Below are positions 7,107 through 15,791 of a stretch of 64,000 bases of DNA, piece after piece. The stretch is from Pseudomonadota bacterium (GTDB lineage Bacteria; Pseudomonadota; Alphaproteobacteria; Rhizobiales; Hyphomicrobiaceae), in the NCBI GenBank assembly GCA_018242215.1, contig JAFECG010000022.1:310001-374000 (forward strand). Direction: 5' to 3'. The notes below the pieces were generated by a model, which saw only the letters and a list, made by a program, of their open reading frames with translations, ran no database searches and was not told the DNA's origin. The stretch's first letter is position 1. Each line of letters begins with the position of its first letter. The translations under genes and the position numbers were made by a program.

Positions 7107-9782
7107 GTGGACAAAGCGTCGGACAGGCCCGCACCAGAATTGCGTAGCGTACGATGCAAACGCGCGCGGTCGCTGGTATTTCTTGGCCTTGCTTCGGTGG
7201 CCATATTTTCGATTTTTTTCGGCGGGGTTCAAGCATCCGAACGCTATGCGGATAACCCATCTTTTCAAAGGCTGAATACGACGGGACGATCCATATCGCT
7301 TTCGGTGCCATTGATGGATGGCGCCTCGACAATCGGTGACATCGTCATCGTCATTCAGTCGGACGATCGCATCCTCATTCCAAAAGTGGCTTTGGTTGAA
7401 CTTCTCAAGAAGACACTCGATCAAACGGTGCTTGGCCGTATCAGCGATCTCGGTGACAAGAACGGCCGCATCACACTGCTGGCTCTCAAGTCCGCGGACA
7501 TCGACATTCGTCTTGATCGAAGCCATTTAGCGCTCGTCCTTAAAGCCCCCAATGATCGGAAGGCGATTTCCGATAGCGCTGTACCCGGGCCCATCGGAAT
7601 TGCAAGAGCGCCGCCGGAGAGTGCTGCGGCGATTTCCGGATTCATCAACGCCTTCGCAGGTCTCGATTACTATTGGGGCGGAGAAACGCGGCCCGGCATC
7701 GGAGGCCATCTCAATCTTCAGTCAGCGCTCAGGATGTGGGACATCGTGCTCGAAACGGACGCGACGGTCGATGGACACGATTCCGATAATCTCTGTCCGC
7801 TCGGGGCAGCGTGTCTGTATGAGGATCGGCAGGGATTCAAACGCACCAGATCTCGCCTCGTCTACGATTTGCCTGCTGACAATATCCGCATTCAAGCTGG
7901 AGATGCCGATGTCTTCGCCATGGGTTTCCAACGAGCGCCCGACATCGCCGGGATAACGATCGAGAAGTCTCCAACAACGTTTCAGAACGGCGATCGCTAT
8001 CGGTCGGCGGCGCAATCGACGTTCCATCTCGACCGACCCTCGGACGTCGAAGTCTTCGTCAACGGCGTACCGGTTCGCAGCCTGCATCTCAACGCCGGTA
8101 CTTACGATCTTTCCGACGTTCCGTTGCCGAGCGGATCGAACCATGTCGAACTCCATATCACGGATGTGACGGGCCGACAGCGAACGATGACCTTCACAAC
8201 GTATGCCGGGACAAATCTTATTGCGGCCGGAAAAAGCGAGTGGTCGGTGTCAGCAGGCGTTCCATCGTATTTGCTCGATAGCGAACGCATTTATGAAACC
8301 GACGCCTATTTCGCGACGGCGTTTCTCCGGTACGGGCTGACGGACGCAACGACGGCAGAAATTAATCTGCAGGCTGACCAGAACATCGTCATGGGGGGCA
8401 CCGGCGCGGCGTTCGCGACGCCCTGGGGGCTATTCAGCATCGATAGCGCGATGAGCGGAAGCAACACCGGATTGGGGCTTGCCGCACAACTCAGCTACGA
8501 ACTTGCAAACTTCCGCGGTCCTCTTTCGACATGGAGCGGACGGCCCGAGACATTGCGGATGGATGCGGAATATCGCAGCACGGATTTCCGCGTGCCAGGA
8601 GAATTCTCCGTCGATGCGGGCAGCGTGCTTTATCCGCAATTTCCATATTGGCTGAGGCTCTCTGCCTATTACACGTTCCCATGTGGAAGCGAAACGACAG
8701 CCACGTTGGGCGCACGATACCAGTTTGCCAACGATGAGGCGCCGGAGCTGTCACCATTCACCTTTGACGGCAATCGCTATGGTGTCGATCTCACGCTGTC
8801 GCGGCCTCTCACGGCCTGGTCGAGCGGCGCCTTGACGCTCGGCTATTCGAACGAATCCTACGCGCTGGCCGATCCCCTCGGCAACGACGATCCGGAGTTC
8901 CGCGTGATGGTTCGGCTGTCCTTCGTCCCTGCGGAGAACACGCGCATCGAGACGAGCTATGACACACTCAACGGGGCTGGGTATGTCTCGGGTTACAAGA
9001 GCAGCGGGCAAGGCGTCGGCAGCTGGCAGACAGCGGTCGTCGCGCAACAGGACGATAGCTCTCAAACGAGTGCGCTCGACGCGTCCGCAACGTACAGCGC
9101 CAATCGCGCCGACATTCGCGTTTCGCAGATTTCCGGTTTCCATGGACCCGCATTCGACTACTTCCGCGGACAACCCACGGGTAACGTGACCAGCGTCGAA
9201 ATCGGCGCTGCGCTCGCTTATGCGGATGGAGCATTCGGTATCGGCCGCCCTATTCGCGGCAATGGCTTCGCGATCCTGACGCCCTACGACAGTCTCGCGG
9301 GGAAAACGATTCTCGTCGGATCGGCTGACGATATCCGTGGCGAAAGCGATTGGCTCGGACCGGCCGTCGTTCCGGATCTGCCCGCCTACGCTAGAAATAC
9401 CTTATCTTTCGACGTCCCGGACCTGCCGGTCGGATACAGTCTTGGGAATGGCAGCTTTGATACGGTGCCTCCCTATAAGGCGGGCTACAGGTATCAAGTC
9501 GGATCGGCCTATTCCGTTTCCGTTTTCGGCACGCTGCTCGATGGGCATGGCGATCCCGTCTCGCTCCTGACCGGAGTGGCGAAATCTGCCACAGATCCTC
9601 AGAAGCAAGTTGAAATCTTTACGAACGCAGCAGGTCGCTTTGCCGCCGACGGGCTCGCGCCGGGGCATTGGGAGATCGAGATGGCGACAGATGACGCCCC
9701 GACGCATTATTCGATCGACGTGCCGGCCGGTACCGTCGGTCTCTTCAAGGCGGGCACGCTTCGCCCTGGAGGATCAGCTTAA
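7107..9782 (+). CDS. Outer-membrane fimbrial usher (FimD/CsuD-like)
   Basis: About 890 residues, the normal usher length. After a signal anchor (SLVFLGLASVAIFSIFF) come the N-terminal domain, the long barrel with a plug, where PSDVEVFVNGVPVRSL is typical of the plug/barrel region, and C-terminal domains (YRYQVGSAYSVSVFGTLLDG). It forms the pore through which chaperone-bound pilins are secreted and assembled. I chose GTG 7107, six bases after GGAAAGGA; an in-frame TTG at 7101 sits directly on that site. The stop overlaps the ATG of the tip gene by one base. Confidence 0.88.
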   Translation: MDKASDRPAPELRSVRCKRARSLVFLGLASVAIFSIFFGGVQASERYADNPSFQRLNTTGRSISLSVPLMDGASTIGDIVIVIQSDDRILIPKVALVELLKKTLDQTVLGRISDLGDKNGRITLLALKSADIDIRLDRSHLALVLKAPNDRKAISDSAVPGPIGIARAPPESAAAISGFINAFAGLDYYWGGETRPGIGGHLNLQSALRMWDIVLETDATVDGHDSDNLCPLGAACLYEDRQGFKRTRSRLVYDLPADNIRIQAGDADVFAMGFQRAPDIAGITIEKSPTTFQNGDRYRSAAQSTFHLDRPSDVEVFVNGVPVRSLHLNAGTYDLSDVPLPSGSNHVELHITDVTGRQRTMTFTTYAGTNLIAAGKSEWSVSAGVPSYLLDSERIYETDAYFATAFLRYGLTDATTAEINLQADQNIVMGGTGAAFATPWGLFSIDSAMSGSNTGLGLAAQLSYELANFRGPLSTWSGRPETLRMDAEYRSTDFRVPGEFSVDAGSVLYPQFPYWLRLSAYYTFPCGSETTATLGARYQFANDEAPELSPFTFDGNRYGVDLTLSRPLTAWSSGALTLGYSNESYALADPLGNDDPEFRVMVRLSFVPAENTRIETSYDTLNGAGYVSGYKSSGQGVGSWQTAVVAQQDDSSQTSALDASATYSANRADIRVSQISGFHGPAFDYFRGQPTGNVTSVEIGAALAYADGAFGIGRPIRGNGFAILTPYDSLAGKTILVGSADDIRGESDWLGPAVVPDLPAYARNTLSFDVPDLPVGYSLGNGSFDTVPPYKAGYRYQVGSAYSVSVFGTLLDGHGDPVSLLTGVAKSATDPQKQVEIFTNAAGRFAADGLAPGHWEIEMATDDAPTHYSIDVPAGTVGLFKAGTLRPGGSA

Positions 9783-10765
9783 TGATAGTTGCCCTTCAGA
9801 GAGCCTTGGCAACACTGTTTGCGCTGCTGGTTCTTCTTGCCGCCAGCGGCGACCCAGCTCGGGCGCTCTGCATTACGACCGGCGCACCGACGGTCACCAC
9901 ATCGTCAACCGTCCTTTCCCCTTACGATCCGTTCAGTGCTTCCGATACAATTCTCGATGTGCAGATCACCATCTCCGTGCCCCTCATCGCGGCCTGCCAA
10001 GCGGCCCTCTCCTTCACGCGCACGGCCGGACTACCTGCGGTCATGAGCCAAGGAGGCTCAAATCTTCAATATTCGGTCGAGACAACATCGGGTCAAACCT
10101 TGATGGAGACGACGGGGTATGTTTCGGGCTCGAGTCCCGCGGTCGGCAACCGGTTGGATTTTACGCTGCCCCTCCTGGGAAGCACGACACAAACCGTGCG
10201 GATCAGAGTCCCCGCAGGACAGCTCGTCACGGCTGGAAGCTATTCCGATCTTCAGCTCAGTCTGACACTCGTCGCGCTCGGAAATTTGGTAGGCACGGCG
10301 CCGACAGCCCTTCTCGTCCAACAACCGTTCACGCCTTCCGTCAACGTTCTTTCAAAATGCGTGCTGCCCGCGCCCAGCACCTCGACGCTCGACTTCACAT
10401 CGGCCATCAGCAACGGCATTCCTAACAGTGGCGTGGTCCTGTCGACGATTTTCAATAACGTACAGTGCACCGCACCGAGCATCCTCCGACTAGGCGGCAG
10501 CGCTATGCAGCCAGTGGGCTCGATCCCCGCACGAACGGCTTTCGACAACTTCATCAACTGGCGGGCGTCGGGCAATTTCGGAAACGCCTCTACGGTGCTC
10601 AGCACCGATGTCGCCACTCAAGTGAGCAGCACGACCAAGAATGTCCCTTCCGGCATCACGTCGAACGGCACCATTAATATCGACGTCAACCTCCTCAATG
10701 GGAATCCGATCATCGCCGGGAGCTATCAGGGAACGCTCGTCGTCACGATCGATCCTAATCTTTGA
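9782..10765 (+). CDS. Two-domain spore coat U protein, probable fimbrial tip adhesin (CsuE-like)
   Basis: A 327-residue protein with a signal peptide (about 1-29, ending ARALC). It has two SCPU-type domains. The first spans about 30-180 (ACQAALSFTRTAGLP, GSYSDLQLSLTLVA). The second spans about 190-327 (CVLPAPSTSTLDF, ARTAFDNFINWRASG, AGSYQGTLVVTIDPNL). In Csu systems the last gene encodes a longer subunit placed at the fibre tip that contacts surfaces. The TAATG overlap with the usher shows translational coupling. Confidence 0.85.
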   Translation: MIVALQRALATLFALLVLLAASGDPARALCITTGAPTVTTSSTVLSPYDPFSASDTILDVQITISVPLIAACQAALSFTRTAGLPAVMSQGGSNLQYSVETTSGQTLMETTGYVSGSSPAVGNRLDFTLPLLGSTTQTVRIRVPAGQLVTAGSYSDLQLSLTLVALGNLVGTAPTALLVQQPFTPSVNVLSKCVLPAPSTSTLDFTSAISNGIPNSGVVLSTIFNNVQCTAPSILRLGGSAMQPVGSIPARTAFDNFINWRASGNFGNASTVLSTDVATQVSSTTKNVPSGITSNGTINIDVNLLNGNPIIAGSYQGTLVVTIDPNL

Positions 10766-10801
10766 CGTTTTTTCCGAGGGCACCTCACCGGCGAAATGGA
10801 A

Positions 10802-10832
10802 ACGGCTGCCCACGGACATCGCCGACAGCCGT
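10802..10832. terminator. Possible hairpin terminator after the fimbrial operon
   Basis: ACGGCTG at 10802-10808 can pair with CAGCCGT at 10826-10832. It lies between two converging genes. There is no clear T-run, so the call is weak. Confidence 0.35.
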
Positions 10833-10858
10833 CGCAGTTTCTCGTCGGGGATCGGTCG

Positions 10859-11113
10859 CTAGGCCCGTTTCACAAGGCGCAGCAGGAACAATAATATGAT
10901 TGCCCCGATTGCGGCTGCGATGATCTCCCCGATAACGCCGCCGCCCAATCGAAGGCCGAGGTACGGAAACAGCCAACCAGCGATAACGGCGCCGATGATG
11001 CCGACGACAATATCTCCAACCAGTCCGAAACCGCCGCCACTCATAATTTGTCCGGCCAACCATCCGGCAGCGGCGCCAATCAAGAGCCAAATGATTACTG
11101 CAGTGGGATCCAT
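10859..11113 (-). CDS. GlsB/YeaQ/YmgE family membrane protein
   Basis: An 84-residue, very hydrophobic protein with the family's Gly-rich helices: LLIGAAAGWLAGQIM, GLVGDIVVGIIGAVIAGWLF and IGEIIAAAIGAIILLFLLRLVKR. Members are inner-membrane proteins linked to general stress (transglycosylase-associated, asp23-associated), with no proven biochemical function. It has its own transcription unit. No canonical EcfG site was found upstream, although stress control is common for this family. Confidence 0.88.
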   Translation of the reverse strand: MDPTAVIIWLLIGAAAGWLAGQIMSGGGFGLVGDIVVGIIGAVIAGWLFPYLGLRLGGGVIGEIIAAAIGAIILLFLLRLVKRA

Positions 11114-11490
11114 TTTTTCTTCTCCCTGTCAGCACGCTCACGACTCGAACTCTTGAGAGTTTCCGCGTCAAAACGTCTGCTGACAAGTTCTCGCGACTGT
11201 CTTTTGCGATGCAATCATGATTCGGCGACTGTGCGCGCGGTCTCGAACAGCATTCAAAACGGCTCTCGCCCACGAACGCCATCTTGCGATATTCTTGGAT
11301 GCCACTTCCGCAAATCGGCCAGAACACTGCCTCAAATACTGGCATTTCAATCACCGACAGCTTATGACTTGAGCAAGCTTCAGTGCGTGGCCTTCCCCCG
11401 CTTCCGCAGATCGATCAATTGCGCGAAGTCCATCAGGGGCTTAACCGCTTTCCTCCCACATGGCACATTCCTTGATGCGTCGACGGGCAA
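11114..11490. other. Intergenic region without a gene
   Basis: 377 bases between two divergent genes. Several frames are open but none has convincing start signals or composition. No RNA gene or repeat was seen. Confidence 0.4.
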
Positions 11491-12036
11491 TTGAAATTCA
11501 ATATGCAGAGCGCCCCTTTGAGCCAGGACGACATGCATGGCTACACGGTGGCCTATGAACGCGAAGAGATTCAATTTCCCGTTTATGTCGTCGGCCTGAT
11601 CGGCGCAGTGCTCGCGACGGTCGGATACGAGATCCACAACGTCATTCTGATCGCACTATCGTTTTTCGCCTTCGGTTTCGCCTATTACAATTATCCGCTC
11701 CTTGAGACCGGGAAGCCGCGCGTCGGAGCGGGGCAGTACGGAATCTTTGCGGAAGGCCTCGGGATCCTCGCCTGGAAATCCATCAAGCAGATGGAGCTTG
11801 TGCCGGTCGACTTACGCGGTGCAACAAGCAACGAATTGCGAATCACGCTGGACGTCCCACTGGACCGGGCGTTGCTCGCCGACTGGCGCAAACGCCCGTC
11901 CTACCGCTATCTGATGCGTCTTCCCTGGGCCATGGCCAAAGGGGGTATCATCCGGATTCCACTGGATGTTTTTGATCGTCCGGCCGACGAAATCATGCAT
12001 AGTTTCGAGCGCATGATGCGTTTCTATCGCCGCTAA
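11491..12036 (+). CDS. Hypothetical membrane protein
   Basis: About 180 residues. Two adjacent hydrophobic segments (about 30-70: FPVYVVGLIGAVLATVGYEI and VILIALSFFAFGFAYYN) form a hairpin in the membrane. They are followed by a soluble domain of about 100 residues (GQYGIFAEGLGILAWKSIKQM; GIIRIPLDVFDRPADEIMHSF) that resembles a small PH-like domain of the sort seen in bacterial membrane proteins of unknown function. The start is uncertain: TTG 11491 or ATG 11503. Confidence 0.65.
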   Translation: MKFNMQSAPLSQDDMHGYTVAYEREEIQFPVYVVGLIGAVLATVGYEIHNVILIALSFFAFGFAYYNYPLLETGKPRVGAGQYGIFAEGLGILAWKSIKQMELVPVDLRGATSNELRITLDVPLDRALLADWRKRPSYRYLMRLPWAMAKGGIIRIPLDVFDRPADEIMHSFERMMRFYRR

Positions 12037-12120
12037 TCCCGGGCGAGCCTTTTCACCTCGAGCGGGACGCTTTCGCATTTACGGCGGCATATGTTATGGG
12101 CACATCGGGGGGTGTGACAC

Positions 12121-12642
12121 ATGCTTCGCGAAGAAGTCGTCCTCGTCGATCCAGAGGATAACGAGACAGGTACCGCCGAGAAGCTCGATGCCCACAGGCA
12201 GGGCAACCTGCATCGTGCCTTTTCGGTGATGGTGTGGGATAGCCGAGGTCGCCTGCTGCTGCAGCGTCGGCAGATCGACAAATACCACTCAGGTGGCCTT
12301 TGGACGAATACGTGCTGCGGGCATCCACGCCCCGGCGAGACGACTGCCCAAGCGGCAGCACGGCGTCTCAACGAAGAGATGAGCATTGTCTGTCCGCTGA
12401 TGCCGATCGGAACCTTTACCTATCGCGCGGAGCTTGATGCCGGTCTCATCGAGCACGAGTTCGTGCATGTCTTCCGCGGCGTCTACAATGGCATAATCGC
12501 GCCAAATCCTGCAGAATGTGATGGTTATAGCTGGTCTAGCCCGGAGGTCCTCCGCAAGCAGATCGAGGCTGATCCTCAATGCTTCAGCGCCTGGTTTCGA
12601 AAGTATGTCGATGCAGGCTGGCCGATCGCGCCGCCCGTCTAA
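12121..12642 (+). CDS. idi: Isopentenyl-diphosphate delta-isomerase, type 1
   Basis: A 173-residue Nudix-fold isomerase converting isopentenyl diphosphate to dimethylallyl diphosphate for isoprenoids. Key elements are present: the catalytic Cys in TNTCCGHPRPGE (about 62-73), the Nudix-like helix AAARRLNEEM, and the metal/acid motif EHEFVHVF (about 111-118). Length matches the bacterial type 1 enzyme. A GGGGGTG ribosome site precedes the ATG. No other isoprenoid gene is adjacent. Confidence 0.93.
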   Translation: MLREEVVLVDPEDNETGTAEKLDAHRQGNLHRAFSVMVWDSRGRLLLQRRQIDKYHSGGLWTNTCCGHPRPGETTAQAAARRLNEEMSIVCPLMPIGTFTYRAELDAGLIEHEFVHVFRGVYNGIIAPNPAECDGYSWSSPEVLRKQIEADPQCFSAWFRKYVDAGWPIAPPV

Positions 12643-12770
12643 GCGGTCTGAATCGCTTCTTGCCAAGCAACCTTGTTGATTGCTGTTGATTTGAGCAAGG
12701 CGCTCGTTTCTTGAGCTAAGCAGCTCGAAAATCTCCTCTTTGTCTCCCGTCCCAGCCTGCTTCTCGCTTT

Positions 12771-12785
12771 TGGCACGTTATTTGC
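12771..12785 (+). promoter_or_regulatory. Sigma-54 (RpoN) promoter of the ammonium transporter
   Basis: TGGCACGTTATTTGC matches the sigma-54 consensus TGGCAC-N5-TTGC, with the invariant GG and GC ten bases apart. It lies 85 bases before the amt start on the same strand. Sigma-54 plus NtrC control is the known pattern for ammonium transporter genes. I did not find a clear NtrC site upstream. Confidence 0.8.
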
Positions 12786-12869
12786 GGGAATTATTCGTGC
12801 CTTCTGAGAAAACACGGCACAGCGCTCAAAGCGGCGCGAAGCAATCGGGACCAACACGGGGGACCAATA

Positions 12870-14213
12870 ATGCACTCAAGATTTCGATCGTCGCTTGGAG
12901 CTACGGCTCTCGGCGCCATAACCCTTCTTGCCACTTCGGCGATTGCACTTGCCCAAGACGCCGCGGCACCTGCTGCGCCGCCGCCTCCAGCCATCAGTGC
13001 CGGTGATACGGCATGGATGCTGACGTCGTCCGTGCTCGTGCTTGCCATGCTCGTCCCCGGCCTGGCACTGTTTTATGCCGGCATGGTACGCAAAAAGAAT
13101 GCGCTCGCCATCCTGATGCAATGCACGTTCGCGGCGGGCATTCTGTCCGTGATCTGGTGTGTCGTCGCGTACTCGCTCGCCTTTACCGAGGGCAATCCAT
13201 TCTTCGGCGGCTTCTCGAAGGTCATGCTCGCGGGCATTGCACCGGATACCCCTGCTCCCCTCGCTCCCACCATTCCCGAATTCGTCTACGTCATGTTCCA
13301 GATGACTTTCGGTATCATCACGCCGGTCATCGCTTTGGGCGGTCCGGCCGATCGCATGAAGTTTTCATCCGCGATGATCTTTCTGTCCCTCTGGCTGATC
13401 TTCGTCTACGCGCCTATCGCCCATATGGTCTGGGGTCCTGGCGGATACCTCGCTGGCGCCGGCGTCCTAGACTTCGCCGGTGGTACCGTCGTTCATATCA
13501 ACTCGGCTATCGCTGGCCTTGTCGCTGCTCTCGTGATCGGCAAGCGCAAGGGCTACGGAACCGAGCAGATGGCGCCTCACAACCTCGCACTGACGATGAT
13601 CGGCGGCTCACTGCTGTGGGTTGGCTGGTTCGGTTTCAACGTCGGTTCCGTGCTCAGCGCCGGCGCGTCGACGGGCATCACGATGATCAACACGCATCTC
13701 GCCACGGCGGCAGCACTTGTCTCGTGGACGCTGGTTGAATGGATCTTCAAGGGCAAGCCGAGCCTGCTCGGCGCTGTCTCGGGCGCCATCGCCGGCCTCG
13801 TGGCAATCACGCCAGCCTGCGGCTTCGTCTCCGTCAACGGCGCCTTCATCATCGGCATTGCCGCCGGCATCGTCTGCTACTGGGGTGTCACCGGCTTCAA
13901 GCACATGTTCGGTTATGACGATGCGCTTGACGTCTGGGGCGTACACGGCCTTGGCGGCATTCTGGGCGCAATCCTGACAGGTGTTTACGCCGTGCAAGCG
14001 GTAGGCGGCACCGGAAAGTCCGGTCTCCTCGACGGCAACCCCGGTCAGGTACTCCTGCAGGTCGAGGGCGTTGCCATGACGCTTGCCTGGTCGGGCATTG
14101 TCAGCCTCATCATTCTCCTTCTCATCAAGTACACGATCGGCTTGAGAGTCAGCGAAGCCGAGGAAGCCGAAGGCCTCGACCTCGCTCTTCACGGGGAGAC
14201 TTTCCACGACTGA
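12870..14213 (+). CDS. amtB: Ammonium transporter (Amt family)
   Basis: A 447-residue inner-membrane channel for ammonium/ammonia. It has a cleavable signal peptide (to about residue 28, LAQDA), then eleven predicted membrane helices beginning TAWMLTSSVLVLAMLVPGLALFYAGMV. The family signature DFAGGTVVHI follows, and GVHGLGGILGAILTGVYA lies toward the end. Amt proteins are normally gated by the PII protein GlnK, usually encoded next door; no glnK is seen here. The upstream sigma-54 promoter indicates induction under nitrogen limitation. A hairpin follows the stop. Confidence 0.95.
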   Translation: MHSRFRSSLGATALGAITLLATSAIALAQDAAAPAAPPPPAISAGDTAWMLTSSVLVLAMLVPGLALFYAGMVRKKNALAILMQCTFAAGILSVIWCVVAYSLAFTEGNPFFGGFSKVMLAGIAPDTPAPLAPTIPEFVYVMFQMTFGIITPVIALGGPADRMKFSSAMIFLSLWLIFVYAPIAHMVWGPGGYLAGAGVLDFAGGTVVHINSAIAGLVAALVIGKRKGYGTEQMAPHNLALTMIGGSLLWVGWFGFNVGSVLSAGASTGITMINTHLATAAALVSWTLVEWIFKGKPSLLGAVSGAIAGLVAITPACGFVSVNGAFIIGIAAGIVCYWGVTGFKHMFGYDDALDVWGVHGLGGILGAILTGVYAVQAVGGTGKSGLLDGNPGQVLLQVEGVAMTLAWSGIVSLIILLLIKYTIGLRVSEAEEAEGLDLALHGETFHD

Positions 14214-14247
14214 GGTTGGCAGTGCTCCCTGACTTGCCTCAGACACG

Positions 14248-14274
14248 GACGCCGGAACCCCAAGTTCCGGCGTC
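14248..14274 (+). terminator. Hairpin terminator after amtB
   Basis: GACGCCGGAAC (14248-14258) and GTTCCGGCGTC (14264-14274) form a perfect 11-base stem with a five-base loop, 35 bases after the amtB stop. The T-run is short. Confidence 0.7.
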
Positions 14275-14319
14275 CTATTCATATAGGCAGCCGGACATCG
14301 CGCGCGTATAGTCAACGGC

Positions 14320-15057
14320 GTGGAACAAAAGGCGCGATCGAACGTGGAGAGTGAGACTTCTCCTGTTTCGCATTCCGGACCGCCCATGCCGAGACACACA
14401 TCCAGATCTTTGCCCATCCAGCGCGGCCATGCCGTCGCGGAGGATCTTTTCGCGGCCGCCCCCAAACCGGAGCCACACAGTCTCACCGAATTGAACGAGG
14501 AGATGGCGGCTGCCGGGCCTATGGTCGAAGGTGGGAAGCGTGCCGTCTTTGGTGAGGGGCCGATCGGCGCGGCATTGGCTTTGGTTGGCGAGCAACCTGG
14601 AGACCAGGAAGACCTTCAGGGCCATCCCTTTGTCGGTCCAGCTGGACAGCTTCTCGATCGCGCCATGGCGGCCGCCGGGATCGACCGGTCGCGATCTTAC
14701 GTCACAAATGCTGTCAAGCATTTCAAGTTTCAGCAGAGAGGCAAGCGCCGCATTCACGAAAAGCCCACGATGGGAGAGGTGAAACACTATCGCTGGTGGT
14801 TGTTCAAGGAGCTTGAGTTCGTCCACCCGAAGCTCGTCGTGGCGCTCGGCGGAACCGCAGCCTATGCGCTGTCGGGAAAATCAGTGACGATTGGAAAATC
14901 GCGCGGGCCCGCCGAGTTCGGGGAATTCCACGGGTTCATTACCGTACATCCTTCCGCGATGCTGCGTATGCGCGATCACGACGAGCGGGAAGCGGCGTTC
15001 CTCGATTTCGTGCGCGACCTGAAAGGCGCGCGGAAACTTGCGGCCCAATCTCACTGA
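14320..15057 (+). CDS. UdgX-like uracil-DNA glycosylase lacking iron-sulfur cysteines
   Basis: A 245-residue protein of the family 4/5-like uracil-DNA glycosylases. It has motif A GEQPGDQED (90-98), GHPFVGPAGQLLDRA (101-115), VTNAVKHFKF (128-137) and the KRRIHEKP loop (142-149). This loop is the hallmark of UdgX, whose His (here His146) bonds covalently to the abasic site after uracil removal. The final motif HPSAMLR is at 210-216. The sequence contains no cysteine at all, whereas UdgX and family 4 enzymes normally hold a 4Fe-4S cluster with four. The N-terminal 20-70 residues are poorly conserved. ATG 14386 is a possible start. Confidence 0.88.
   Translation: MEQKARSNVESETSPVSHSGPPMPRHTSRSLPIQRGHAVAEDLFAAAPKPEPHSLTELNEEMAAAGPMVEGGKRAVFGEGPIGAALALVGEQPGDQEDLQGHPFVGPAGQLLDRAMAAAGIDRSRSYVTNAVKHFKFQQRGKRRIHEKPTMGEVKHYRWWLFKELEFVHPKLVVALGGTAAYALSGKSVTIGKSRGPAEFGEFHGFITVHPSAMLRMRDHDEREAAFLDFVRDLKGARKLAAQSH
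14322..14346 (+). promoter_or_regulatory. EcfG-like promoter, one mismatch
   Basis: GGAAC-N16-CGTG differs from the GGAAC-N16-CGTT pattern by the last base. If used, the transcript would begin after the GTG at 14320 and the UdgX-like protein would start at ATG 14386. Confidence 0.3.
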
Positions 15058-15224
15058 TCAGGCCGGATCACGACTTTGAGCGCCGGAGCCGATCCGGTAC
15101 GCGTTGAAATCTTTGGCGTCGCACAAGGAACCAAACGCCGACTCTGCGCGTCATTTATCAACGCACGGGTGGAACGCCGCACGACGCGCCCCACAACGCT
15201 GCGAGCGCTCGTGGAGAGTGGGTC

Positions 15225-15653
15225 ATGGCTGCAGAGGGAGATCAGCTTCGCCCTGGTGGGGACAGGTCCCGGGTCGCATCTTTTTTCAAGAGAGTCATTG
15301 GCCGGTTATGCGGCCCCATGAGGAGCCGACACAGACCGCGGTTTGCGTCGCGTGAAAGCCTCCCTGCAGCAGGCGGCACGGGTCAAGAGATGGCAAGAAC
15401 CAGTGAATATCTTCAGATTTGCGAAGACAATGCGATCGATGCCTACACGCTCGAAGACGCATTGTACTGGCATAACGAGATCATCACGGAACTGTCGATC
15501 GAGCTCAACCTGGTCCAAACGGCAGACTGGCCGCCTCCGGTAAAGGGCAGCATGTCCGCCGAGCTGGAAGATCGAATAAGCCAGCATTCTGCAGCGGTCA
15601 TGCGCCTGGCAGCAATTCTCGAAAGGAATGAACCATTCATCTGGCAGCCGTAG
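15225..15653 (+). CDS. Hypothetical protein
   Basis: 142 residues if started at 15225, where GGAGAG lies about eight bases upstream; 87 residues if started at ATG 15390. The C-terminal 87 residues look like a compact helical protein (LQICEDNAIDAYTLEDALYWHNEIITEL; HSAAVMRLAAILERNEPFIWQP). The N-terminal 55 are basic and unlike it. No family recognised. Confidence 0.5.
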   Translation: MAAEGDQLRPGGDRSRVASFFKRVIGRLCGPMRSRHRPRFASRESLPAAGGTGQEMARTSEYLQICEDNAIDAYTLEDALYWHNEIITELSIELNLVQTADWPPPVKGSMSAELEDRISQHSAAVMRLAAILERNEPFIWQP

Positions 15654-15680
15654 CACCTCGCCGCGGTATTCGGCTTGGCC

Positions 15681-15791
15681 CTACTGGTTGCGTTCTTTCT
15701 TTTCGGCTTTCGCCGTCCTCTTCTTCAAATTTTCGAGCTTTCGCTGACGCGCGATAATCCGACGGCGGCGATTATCTGACATTGTGGGCAT
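15681..15791 (-). CDS. Possible 36-residue very basic protein
   Basis: This frame, too short for most gene callers, begins MPTMSDNRRRRIIARQRK and continues as a single Lys/Arg/Glu-rich helix ending ERNQ. It has a good ribosome site (GGAG seven bases before the ATG). It lies convergent to the preceding gene. No family is known to me. The charge pattern would fit a nucleic-acid-binding helix, but that is a guess. Confidence 0.35.
   Translation of the reverse strand: MPTMSDNRRRRIIARQRKLENLKKRTAKAEKKERNQ

Noticed and set aside
6309..7526. 405-residue open frame on the minus strand opposite the chaperone and usher
   Set aside because: It is Arg/His/Asp-rich, matches no protein pattern, and lies fully antisense to well-supported genes; such frames are common in GC-rich DNA.
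14254..14268. GGAAC and GTTCC after amtB, resembling EcfG elements
   Set aside because: They are the two arms of the hairpin terminator and have no CGTT at the right distance.
13608..14486. 292-residue minus-strand frame opposite amtB
   Set aside because: Antisense to a certain gene and of charged, unstructured composition.
15127..15152. GGAAC-N17-CGTC before the hypothetical gene at 15225
   Set aside because: One mismatch in the -10 element and an uncertain gene start; too weak to list as a promoter.
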